Below, piece by piece: positions 41,301 to 53,300 of a DNA stretch of 64,000 nt. The DNA is taken from assembly GCA_963681505.1 (NCBI GenBank), contig OY811983.1, positions 6,001,590 to 6,065,589 of the forward strand. The letters run 5' to 3'. Every line of letters begins with the position of its first letter. Positions within the stretch are counted from its first letter, which is position 1. The translations under genes and the position numbers were made by a program. The DNA comes from Eunapius fragilis. Lineage: Eukaryota; Porifera; Demospongiae; Spongillida; Spongillidae. The notes beneath the pieces are model-generated. The model was not told the DNA's origin. It saw only the letters and a list, made by a program, of their open reading frames with translations, and searched no databases.

Positions 41301-44300
41301 TGTGGAATGGACTCTACTGCAGACATGCATATTGCATTGAGTGGCATACATCGGAGTGGATCATATGGCAGGCAGACAACTGTAGAGTGGACCATATGGT
41401 AGAACCTCACAGCAGTGGTCACTGACAGCTGAGAAGCAGACAGACATGTATGTAACTTTGCAAGCAGCTGTGGAGTGGACCATGCAGCTATTCCTTCCTG
41501 TGATTGCCGTGTCAGCCATGGAGTGGACCCTGTTTTGAATGGACTCCACCTTACCCTGTGCTATTGAGTGGACTCCACCCTACCCTGTGCTATTGAGTGG
41601 AGTCCACCCTACCCTGTGCTATTGAGTGGAGTCCACCCTACCCTGTGCTATTGAGTGGACTCCACCCTAACCTGTGCTATTGAGTGGAGTCCACCCTACT
41701 CTGTGCAGTTGAGTGGACTCCACCCTACCCCCCTGTGCGGCACTCTACAGCTGAGATGACTCATAGATGTATGGTGTACATGTGACCCCTTTACAACACA
41801 TACGTAGATGACTCTTAACAACACAGATGTATAGTGTACAGGTGACCCCTTAACAACACATACATAAGGTGTTCAGAGATAACAACACAGATGTATGGTG
41901 TACAGGTGACCCCTTAACAACACATACATAAGGTGTACATAGATGACTCTTAACAACACAGATGTATGCTGTACAGGTGACCCCTTAACAACACATACAT
42001 AAGGTGTACATAGATGACTCTTAACAACACAGATGTATGCTGTACAGGTGACCCCTTAACAACACATACATAAGGTGTTCAGAGATGACTCTTAACAACA
42101 TAGATGTATGGTGTACAGGTGATCCCTTAACAACACATACAGAAGGTGTACATAGATGACTCTTTAATAACACAGACATATGATGTATACTGCAGAGGTG
42201 ACCTTAAACTACATAAAAAGCATGCATCTCACAATATGGTTCGTTTGTCATGAACCATGCTTGTTCTTGTTGTGAGTGTAGAGTGCACCACTGGTGCCGT
42301 ACTTCTTGCCACACACCGAACAGGAAAATGGCCTGTCAATTTCAGAGACCCCATCAGGGATAATCCTCTGCGTTTAATAACAGGTGGCATCACTTGGCTC
42401 TGATAAGCCTCCTATATGTCCTTTATGGCCACTCCAGCCCTTAGCTAGTTCACCTCGGTGGGGTTTGCATCCGATGGCAAGGTCTTCAATTTCACGACAC
42501 CAGGGTGTTAGGGTTGGGGGGGGGGGGGGGGGGTTGGGAGGAGTCCACTCAATTCTACAGAGTAGAGTGGCTCCACTCAATAGCCCAGGTTAGGGTGGAG
42601 TCCACTCAGTAGCACAGGGTAGGGTGGACTCCACTCAGTAGCACAGGGTAGGGTGGAGTCCACTCAATAGCACAGGGTAGGGTGGAGTCCACTCAGTAGC
42701 ACAGAGTAGGGTGGACTCCACTCAGTAGCACAGGGTAGGGTGGACTCCACTCAATAGCACAGGGTAGGGTGGAGTCCACTCAATAGCACAGGGTAGGGTG
42801 GAGTCCACTCAGTAGCACAGGGTAGGGTGGACTCCACTCAGTAGCACAGGGTAGGGTGGACTCCACTCAATAGCACAGGGTAGGGTGGACTCCACTCAGT
42901 AGCACAGGGTTGGGTGGACTCCACTCAATAGCACAGGGTAGGGTGGAGTCCACTCAATAGCACAGGGTAGGGTGGAATCCACTCAGTAGCACAGGGTAGG
43001 GTGGAGTCCACTCAATAGCACAGGGTAGGGTGGAGTCCACTCAGTAGCACAGGGTAGGGTGGACTCCACTCAGTAGCACAGGGTAGGGTGGACTCCACTC
43101 AATAGCACAGGGTAGGGTGGAGTCCACTCAGTACCACAGGGTAGGGTGGACTCCACTCAGTAGCACAGGGTAGGGTGGAGTCCACTCAATAGCACAGGGT
43201 AGGGTGGAGTCCACTCAGTAGCACAGGGTAGGGTGGACTCCACTCAGTAGCACAGGGTAGGGTGGACTCCACTCAATAGCACAGGGTAGGGTGGAGTCCA
43301 CTCAATAGCACAGGGTAGGGTGGAGTCCACTCAGTAGCACAGGGTAGGGTGGACTCCACTCAGTAGCACAGGGTAGGGTGGACTCCACTCAATAGCACAG
43401 GGTAGGGTGGACTCCACTCAGTAGCACAGGGTTGGGTGGACTCCACTCAATAGCACAGGGTAGGGTGGAGTCCACTCAATAGCACAGGGTAGGGTGGAGT
43501 CCACTCAGTAGCACAGGGTAGGGTGGACTCCACTCAGTAGCACAGGGTAGGGTGGACTCCACTCAATAGCACAGGGTAGGGTGGAGTCCACTCAATAGCA
43601 CAGGGTAGGGTGGAGTCCACTCAATAGCACAGGGTAGGGTGGAGTCCACTCAATAGCACAGGGTAGGGTGGAGTCCACTCAATAGCACAGGGTAAGGTGG
43701 ACTCCACTCAATAGCACAGGGTAGGGTGGACTCCACTCAATAGCACAGGATAGGGTGGAGTCCACTCACTAGCCCAGGTTAGGGTGGACTCCACTTAATA
43801 GCACAGAGTAGGGTGGAGTCCACTCAATAGCACAGGGTAGGGTGGACTCCACTCAATAGCACAGGGTAGGATGGAGTCCACTCAATAGCACAGAGTAGGG
43901 TGGAGTCCACTCAATAGCACAGGGTAGGGTGGAGTCCACTCAATAGCACAGGGTAGGGTGGACTCCACTCAATAGCACAGGGTACGGTGGACTCCACTCA
44001 ATAGCACAGGGTAGGGTGGACTCCACTCAATAGCACAGGATAGGGTGGAGTCCACTCACTAGCCCAGGTTAGGGTGGACTCCACTTAATAGCACAGAGTA
44101 GAGTGGAGTCCACTCAATAGCACAGGGTAGGGTGGACTCCACTCAATAGCACAGGGTAGGATGGAGTCCACTCAATAGCACAGAGTAGGGTGGAGTCCAC
44201 TCAATAGCACAGGGTAGGGTGGACTCCACTCAATAGCACAGGGTAGGGTGGAGTCCACTCAATAGCACAGGGTAGGGTGGACTCCACTCAATAGCACAGG

Positions 44301-47300
44301 GTAGGGTGGACTCCACTCAATAGCACAGGGTAGGGTGGAGTCCACTCAATAGCACAGGGTAAGGTGGAGTCCATTCAAAACAGGGTCCACTCCATGGCTG
44401 ACACGGCAATCACAGGAAGGAATAGCTGCATGGTCCACTCCACAGCTGCTTGCAAAGTTACATACATGTCTGTCTGCTTCTCAGCTGTCAGTGACCACTG
44501 CTGTGAGGTTCTACCATATGGTCCACTCTACAGTTGTCTGCCTGCCATATGATCCACTCCGATGTATGCCACTCAATGCAATATGCATGTCTGCAGTAGA
44601 GTCCATTCCACACAGTACAGTGTTGATATCTGTTGAAGGGTCCACACAACCTATTTATTTGTATCGTCTACTTTATGGTCCAACATCTCTACAGCTGTTT
44701 ACTGCACTCTGGGTTCCACTGTGGAATGGATTCCACAGTTGCATGTGCCTGGCTTGTTGATAGTACTAGTTATGAAGTTTTCCCTCTGTCCTATTTTCTG
44801 CCATAGGGTCCATTATATAGCTGCCTAGCTTAGGTTTTGTCTGCTGTAGTGCTTATTCCACTGCTGTCTGCCGTAGGGTCCACTCCACAGCATGCATGCA
44901 GTTACTCACAACTATCTGCCATCAGGGGTTTCAGTGGGGACATAAATGACATTCATGTGTTAGGCGGTTAATTAATTGCGTCATTCCAAAAATGTGGTCT
45001 ATTGTGAAACGTCACATGTTGACACAAAATCCACGCGTGTAGTACATGTTTACACACCACATCAATTAATGGCGTCTGACAATATTAAATATTGCCAAAA
45101 CGTCACAAAACGATTAATTCCACTTATGTCCCCAAACCCCTGTGCCATACTCTACAGTTGTCCACGTACTACGGGATCAACTACTCGTCTGCCTGCTCCA
45201 CAGCTATCTGCCACCGATCGCTACCGCTCTCAAACTTTTTCATCAGATTGATCTCGTATCTTGTCGTCTTCGCACCGTTCGAAATCATACGCGCAAGTCA
45301 ACGTCTAAAACTTAAAGCGAAATATCAAAAGCTTCTTCTGCAGTATGCAATTGAGGTCCCCAGACTACATTACGCAATAAACATTGCTCACAGTGACGTG
45401 TGGTGGTTATAAATGTCCCAGCCCACAGGATGTAGTTGAATATTCATGTACTCCGGTGAATGGAAGCGGTTCGCGTAGGTACAATGGCGCGATTCGAGCG
45501 GGAAACTTGAAACAACTTTGCACGGCTGTATCTCTGTAACGGATTGCACAAAAATTAACGAACAGAACAAATCGATAGGTATAGGACCTCTCTACCTACA
45601 AACCGAATTTGAAGCGTTTTGATTACTCATACAGAAAGTTATGGCGGGTTTTAACCCGGAGGGGTATCGAGCGTTGCAATACTAGCACGGAGCAAGTGCG
45701 AGACCCCAAAATGTATTTTACCATAGAGAAATGGTGTGGTATGAAGTGCTGAGATCAGAAAGTTGATAGCCTTAACCGTTAGGAAGATATTGTGATTCAA
45801 ACGAGACGCATTTTTATAACATTATTATAAATATATGCGAAACGACATTTTCGCATGAACTGTCCCATATATATATATATATATCCCTACCATATTGACT
45901 TCTTTCCAAAATGATTGCCCTTAAAACCAATGCTATAGAGCTCCCCAAATTAGCCATTGCACAACTTGTACCGTATCATCTCACAGCTTTTGGATGTGAA
46001 TATAGCTCACATCAGATTTTATCCGCAAACATTAATAGTTCTAACTCTTGTTTTAAATATAACATTGATATGACCAAAATGATTACATTTAACAAATGCC
46101 TTAGCACTGATTGGCTGTTATGTAAGCTCATTGCTTACAGAAGTAAGTGTGCATCATACAACTTCCTTCTTTGCTTCACAGACTTCTCAACAACAATAAC
46201 TGTTCTGGAGGAACAGACTATGATAACTGCAAGGTATGTTGTAATGTCCACATGAATGAGTGTGTGAACATAGTACTATTATTCATCTCCAATGTGCATG
46301 GGTTGGATAACTTCACATGTAGTATGAAGGACATAATAGTCACTGACAAGGAACCACACAGCTATCATTCCAAGGTGCGGCTGCTGGTGTGCTTTTCCAT
46401 ACTACATTACATACTCCCTCTCTCTTTTATCCCATTTGCTCATTCAATACTATCTTCAGGTTGTTAGAAAGATGGATGAGTCAACAACAGTCATATCAAC
46501 GGAGGTATGTTCTCTTTATATTTGGTGAGACTCTGTTGTAAATCTCTGGGGGGTAATTAGATCAAAGTGTTAAGAAATGTTGACACGACCAATAAAGCCA
46601 TCGACAGTGAAGATATGCATGTCTCCGCCACTGTGCAGAGACTGACAGTGTTTCTTGTGTTCAAGTTTGTAAACCGAATAATAGTGAGTGAGGTTATTCA
46701 TGGATTGCAACCATTTAATCACTACATATGTGCAAATGTAGGATTGTGTGAATGTGTTGATGGATGAAATGAACTCAGCCAAGTCAACTTACGGATTGTC
46801 ATTATCAGAGGGTCACTCTAAGGATGTGAGTAACAAGTTAATGTGAAGACTTGCTTTCCCTAATGTGTCATAACATAGGCTGAAGAGCAGCATAGGCGGC
46901 AGCAAGAGAAGAATGGAAGTAATATAAGACTTTCAGTTTCCTTCAGTGCTCCGTTGGTGGTGCTCCCTCTGACCTCTACCTCCTCCAGTGCCTTTGTGGC
47001 AGACCTTGGTCAGATGGAAGTCACCAACACATTTCTTCTTGCAGAGAAGGTAGCTGTTGGACAGCAGCTCCCTTCTGAGAAGTATCTCTCATCTGGAGGT
47101 ATTCCAGCCATTGTTGATGATATGACAATAGACATCACTTCAGTACAACTGTTCAAGTGAGTCCATAGTGATCGTGGTACTGAGTGATGTGGTCAAATTG
47201 ATCTTATTGCATGTGGATTTGAGACTGTTGTAATTCTATTGAGCATTTGCTTCTTGTTTTCTTTGGCTGTACAGGGTTAATGACACAACCAAATTGAAAA

Positions 47301-50300
47301 GAGAGGACTGGGATCACATGATCATAACACCTATTCAGTTCCATGGTCACGTGATCCGCAAGCTTAGTGATTGGTGCAGTGTAGTTCCAGATTTCAGTAT
47401 TGATGCAGAGCTCCCTTCATTGGATGTCCAGCTAGGTCCTGGTGACTACAGTGCCATCTTGTCTTTGATGAATTCCCTGAGTGATGGTCGGCCCACCACA
47501 CCTGCTGATCTGGGAGAAGGTGGTGATCATGCAAAAGAAGAGAAAGAGGAGAAAGGAGTGGAGAGTAAGGCATCAGGTGTGCCCACACACACTAAAGATG
47601 ATACATCAAGCAGTTATGTAAAGCTATTAATGAAGTTCCGCATGAAAGAGGTAATTTTTGTATTTGCTGTTGAAGATATGGTACTACTGCTAGAACTCTG
47701 TTAGGTTTTTGTACATTTGAATGAACAAAGTGATAATGGGAACATTGAGAGGCTGAAGTTCCTCCTGAGTGAGATGGAGACAGAGGTGAGGACAAGGGCC
47801 TGGGACTTGAAGTTGACTGCCTCAGTTGGGATAGCAGAGATTCAGGATCTCCTTACCAAGAGTGAGTAATAAAAATGCATATGTTTTGAGAAAATATGTT
47901 GTGCACTTAGATGATGATGGAGAATACCACGTCTTATTGAGTTCAGGCTCTGCGGGAAAGAAATTCCTGGATGTTCTGTACTGGAAGGTATGGAAAGGAT
48001 GGATAATTTCTGTGCAGAGTCATTGTATTTTATGTTTCACATGATATACAGAATGACCCATCATCTCCACACTATCGGTCCAGTCCCCAGCCCACTGAGC
48101 ATGTCATTAATGCAGACATGTCCATGGTGAAGGTACAGATACTGAAAGGGTCCCTTGTTAAGCTGATGTCCACTGGCCTCTCTATTCTGGATGAGATCAA
48201 GTGAGTGTCACCTGCAAATATTTTGTTCATTGTTTTTTGCCTTGTGTTGGGTCATTTATCACTATTTCCTGCTTAGTGCCAATGACCAATCCCCTAAAGA
48301 CATCATTACCAATGTTGTACTAACTGATGAGGGAAAGCTCAAGACTGGTAGGTTGGGTTTGGACATGATAGGAGCTCCTAAGGCATAACTGCCGACATCC
48401 TTGTCCATCCAGTATCAGTTGCAAGACAGCACCTTCCTGGTGAGAGGGAGGTGTACATTGAAGCCAAGTTTGGTGGTCTGGAGGTGACTGTTGGAGATGA
48501 ACAGGGAGACATTCTGAGTGCTGATATGACAGGTACGTGTTGTATGCTATACACAGATACAGTGTAATTGGATATGCTGCCAAATCTAGATAGATCCAAC
48601 CACGTGGTAGAGGTTAATGGAATCCAGAAATGTTGGGGATATCATTGAAACTTACTTCCCCAGTCATGATGAATTTAAGCTTTTTTTGATAGTATACCTG
48701 ATTTAATAATGCCCGTATTCATATAGTTAGGTGGAAATGTGTTAATTCAATTGCATTTGTTGATAGCTTCATTGCACCAAGTCTATATCCCTGCCATATT
48801 GATATCTTTCCAAAGTGATTGCCCTAAATCCAGTTCTGTGGAGCTCACCAAAATGGCCAATGCACAACTTGTACTGTTATGTCTCACAGCTTTTGGATGC
48901 ACATCATTTTTTATCTGCAAACATTCAATCTTATATGTAGCATTGAGTTGACCAAAATAATTCCAAATAATCACCTTGAAAGGTTTCCAGCACTGATGAT
49001 GGGTCACTAAAGTTAATTGCTTATGGGTATAACCATAATAATGAAAGTGAAGAGCTTTCAATTTTCTTTCTTTTTTTCTCCTGCTTCATAGACTTCTCAA
49101 CAACAATAACTGTTCTGGAGGAACAGACTATGATAACTGCAAGGTATGTTGTAATGTCCACATGAATGAGTGTGTGAACATAGGACTATTATTCATCTCC
49201 AATGTGCTTGGGCTGGATAACTTCACATGTAGCATGAAGGACATAATAGTCACTGACAAGGAACCATACAGCTATCATTCCAAGGTGCGGCTGCTGGTGT
49301 GCTTTTCCATACTACATTACATACTCCCTCTCTCTTTTATCCCATTTGCTCATTCAATACTATCTTCAGGTTGTTAGAAAGATGGATGAGTCAACAACAG
49401 TCATATCAACGGAGGTATGTTCTCTTTATATTTGGTGAGACTGTAGTGTAAATCTCTGGTGGGTAATTAGATCAAAGTGTTAAGAAATGTTGACACGACC
49501 AATAAAGGCATTGGCAGTGAAGATATGCATGTCTCCGCCACTGTGCAGAGACTGACAGTGTTTCTTGTGTTCAAGTTTGTAAACCGAATAATAGTGAGTG
49601 AGGGTTATTCATGGATTGCAACCATTTAATCACTACATATGTGCAAATGTAGGATTGTGTGAATGTGTTGATGGATGAAATGAACTCAGCCAAGTCAACT
49701 TACGGATTGTCATCATCAGAGGGTCACTCTAAGGATGTGAGTAACAAATTAATGTGAAGACTTGCTTTCACTAATGTGTCATAACATAGGCTGAAGAGCA
49801 GCATAGGCGGCAGCAAGAGGAGAAGAATGGAAGTAAAATAGGACTTTCAGTTTCCTTCAGTGCTCCCTTGGTGGTCCTCCCTCTGACCTCTACCTCCTCC
49901 AGTGCCTTTGTGGCAGACCTTGGTCAGATGGAAGTCACCAACACATTTCTTCTTGCAGAGAAGGTAGCTGTTGGACAGCAGCTCCCTTCTGAGAAGTATC
50001 TCTCATCTGGGGGTATTCCAGCCATTGTTGATGATATGACAATAGACATCACTTCAGTACAACTGTTCAAGTGAGTCCATAGTGATCATGGTACTGAGTG
50101 ATGTGGTCAAATTGATCTTATTGCATGTGGATTTGAGACTGTTGTAATTCTATTGAGCAATTGCGTCTTGTTTTCTTTGGCTGTACAGGGTTAATGACAC
50201 AACCAAATTGAAAAGAGAGGACTGGGATCACATGATCATAACACCTATCCAGTTCCATGGTCACGTGATCCGCAAGCTTAGTGATTGGTGCAATGTAGTT

Positions 50301-53300
50301 CCGTATTTCAGTATTGATGCAGAGCTCCCTTCATTGGATGTCCAGCTAGGTCCTGGTGACTACAGTGCCATCTTGTCTTTGATGAATACCCTAAGTGATG
50401 GTCGGCCTACCATAGCTGCTGCTGATAAGGGAGAAGGTGATGGTGATGCAAAAGAAGAAAAGGAGAATAAAGGAGTAGGAAAAAAAGAAACAGACGTGTC
50501 CCCTACTACCAAGGAAGCTGCTGTCACATTATTAATGAAGTTTCATATGAAAGAGGTATAATTATCACAACATATTGTGAACTATTTCATTACCATTTTG
50601 TATTAGGTTGTCCTTCATTTGAATGAGGAAACTGATGGTATGAAGTATGAGAGACTGAAGTTCCTCCTGAGTGAGATGGAGACGGAGATGGTGATGGGAA
50701 CCTGGGACCTGAGTGTGGCTGCCTCTGCTGGGAGTGTGGAAATCCAAGATCATTTTACTAAAAGTGAGAGGGATGCACATCCATTAAACGAGGTTATGCT
50801 CATGTCCTTGTGCTGTAGGTAGTGACAGGGTGCATCACACACTGCTAAGTTCTGGTGGTTCAGTGGGAGAGAGGTTCATGAGTGTCAAGTATTGCAAGGT
50901 AGGTTACAAAAGAAATAGTAACAGCCTTTTCTCCCTCCTCTTGTCTCATCATTTACTAAATTGAAGAATGTATAAATTCAGAACCATTTGCTTCATTTTC
51001 TATTATACTTTCTCTTGTCCTCTCGATTGCCATCATTGCCATTAAATTCATGTAACTGTAGATGCATTGCCGAATATGAGTGAATGGATACATCTGTGTT
51101 TTTTGTATGACATGCAGTTTTTATACGTTGTGTGTATATGTGTGTATGTGTGTGTGTGTGTGTTTGCTAAGCTGCAACTGTTAAACTGGTCTATGATTAT
51201 ATTAATAGGTATAATTAAATGGAACCTGTTAGTTTTGGTGCAGAAGTAAAATAATAACTATCTTTTATATGGATTGATAGTTTATGCATGGAGAAATTCA
51301 GATGGGGTTTCTTCTTTATATGGCTTTATTTATCATGTAGTTGTTCTCACCATTTTGGTAGGCACAATTATTATAGAAACGATTTACGGTCTTTACGTGG
51401 CATTAATCAGGGATTTAAATTCTTCGCAAGCATATGGTAAAATTTATAATGCTAGGAAAAGTTTCAACACAGCTTAGAAAAATGAAGAAAACAATTTGGT
51501 GAATATTTGGATCAAGCGTGCATAAGGCCCCTCGTTGTGGCAATGCTTCCCAAATGATCATTTGGCTTTATGGGATGCTACTCCTGTCCCCAGCATGAAG
51601 TTGTATTGTTCTTACCATAGGACAATATTGCGGACTCAAGTTGTGTGGGATTATAGTCTGAAAGGTTACCATTGTCATAGATTTAATTTCATCATGAATA
51701 GGTATATGGTTTTGAAGCCCTTTCTCATTTACTATCTCATCATCGGACCCACAGAAGGGGGGGGGGGGGGGGGGGGGGGGGGGTAATCAAATAATTATCA
51801 CCTTCCATATACAGAATGATCCAAAATCACCATGTTACAGTTCCAGTCCTCACCCAACTGAGCAGTTTGTTAGTGCAGATATGTCAATAGTGAAGATAGA
51901 GATTTTGAAAGGGTCACTTGTCAAGCTCATGTCAATGGGCCTTTCAATTCTGGATGAAATGAAGTGAGTGTTAAGTGTTTCTCCCCCTCCCCCGCCCCTC
52001 TCCCTCTGGAATTATATTATGGCATTTGTTCCATGAATCCTAATTATCCATCCCCTTTAAAGTGCTAGTGACGAGTCTCCAAAAGATATCATCACCAAAG
52101 TGGTACCAGCAGAAGAGGGAAAGACTAAGACTGGTGAGTTGAGATTAAACATATTCTTCTGTCTGGAGGCAAGGCGTGACACCAACACGTGTGTCTCTAG
52201 TATCAGTTGCAAGACAGCACCTTCCTGGTGAGAGGAAGGTGTACATTGAAGCCAAGTTTGGTGGTCTGGAGGTGATCTTTGGAGATGAACATGGAGAGAT
52301 GCTGAGTGCTGATATGACTGGTTAGTAGCTGGTAACATGCATAGTGATGACTAAATGAGTTTGTAATGATCATTTAACTTTTAGAACGATAGCCAAGTGT
52401 AACTTGCATAGATCAGTATACTTCATTTGTGTTCAAAGCCAGAGTGGGCATGTATTAAACTTAATTGATTTATCATGAATTTTAAATTCAAAATGGCAGC
52501 ACTTTATTAAAGCAGAGAATGTTGTAACATGCAAATCTTCTTGGAACCAGTTAATTTAAATTGTATTGTTTGTCTCATGTCAATACAGACTTGAATACAA
52601 CTGTTGTTGTTCTAGATGAGTGGACTACAGTGGCAGCAAGGTAAATGGCAACCCACATGAAGGAATACATTACATTGTCATGACCATACATTCTATAGCA
52701 TCAATAACATTATAGTCTCTGACAAAGATCCAAGCAGCTATTATCCAAAGGTGGGTGAGAAGGAGGACACTTTGTTCTCCTTGCTATGTAGTTGATCCAT
52801 TTTAATTAGATATATTTTAAACCACCAGGTTATTAGTAAGATGGATGATTCAGCTGCAGTGATATCAGCAGAGGTGTGTATTCTCTGTGTGTCATTTTGT
52901 CTTATGGAACACTTCTGGTTGGTGATTAGATCAAACTAGTCAAGAATGTAGAAAAGACTACTGTGGACATTAACAGTGCAGATTTCTGTGTATCAGCCAC
53001 TGTGCAGAGACTAACAGTGTATTTTGTGTTCAAGTTTGTGAATAGAGTGATGGTAAGTGGATATGTTATTGATGGAGACAGCAACATTTTCATCACTACT
53101 TATATACATTTGAAGGATTGTGTAAATGTGCTAATGGATGAAATTAACTCTGCCAAGTCAACACATGGATTGTCTGAGGAGACAACACCTTCAAAAGCTG
53201 TGAGTAATGAATTTGTACATATTTAATACTTTTTTATTTCTTTAACACTTAAAAATAGGCTGACAAGCAGATCACACAAGTGGAGAAAAGTGGAAGTAAA

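Larger units (their letters stand above)
40029..45884. mobile_element. Foldback-type element with long inverted arms, in e-f intron of unit 2
   Basis: The sequence just inside a (TA)n run at 40047 (GGGACAGTTCATGCGAAAAT) reappears as its reverse complement at 45866, and the match continues inward for about 1.5 kb with only scattered mismatches. Both ends abut (TA)n. The arms run to about 41735 on the left and start near 42545 on the right. A loop of about 0.8 kb lies between them. No transposase is visible, so it would be non-autonomous. The equivalent intron of unit 3 reads TCTATATCCCTGCC at about 48782, where unit 2 has CCTATAT..ATATCCCTACC around the element. This looks like an empty site at a TATA target. 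The superfamily cannot be assigned. Confidence 0.75.

Noticed and set aside
42545-44385. Could the 29-bp repeats be a CRISPR array?
   Set aside because: Units are contiguous with no unique spacers, and the genome is eukaryotic. It is a satellite.
40501-45412. Identical 60-106 codon ORFs on opposite strands (for example 40501-40821 minus and 45092-45412 plus)
   Set aside because: They are mirror images created by the inverted arms. None resembles a transposase or any known protein.
51274-51786. Possible small genes in the unit 4 b-c intron
   Set aside because: The ORFs have no recognisable domain or splice context. The last one ends in a poly(G)-encoded glycine run.
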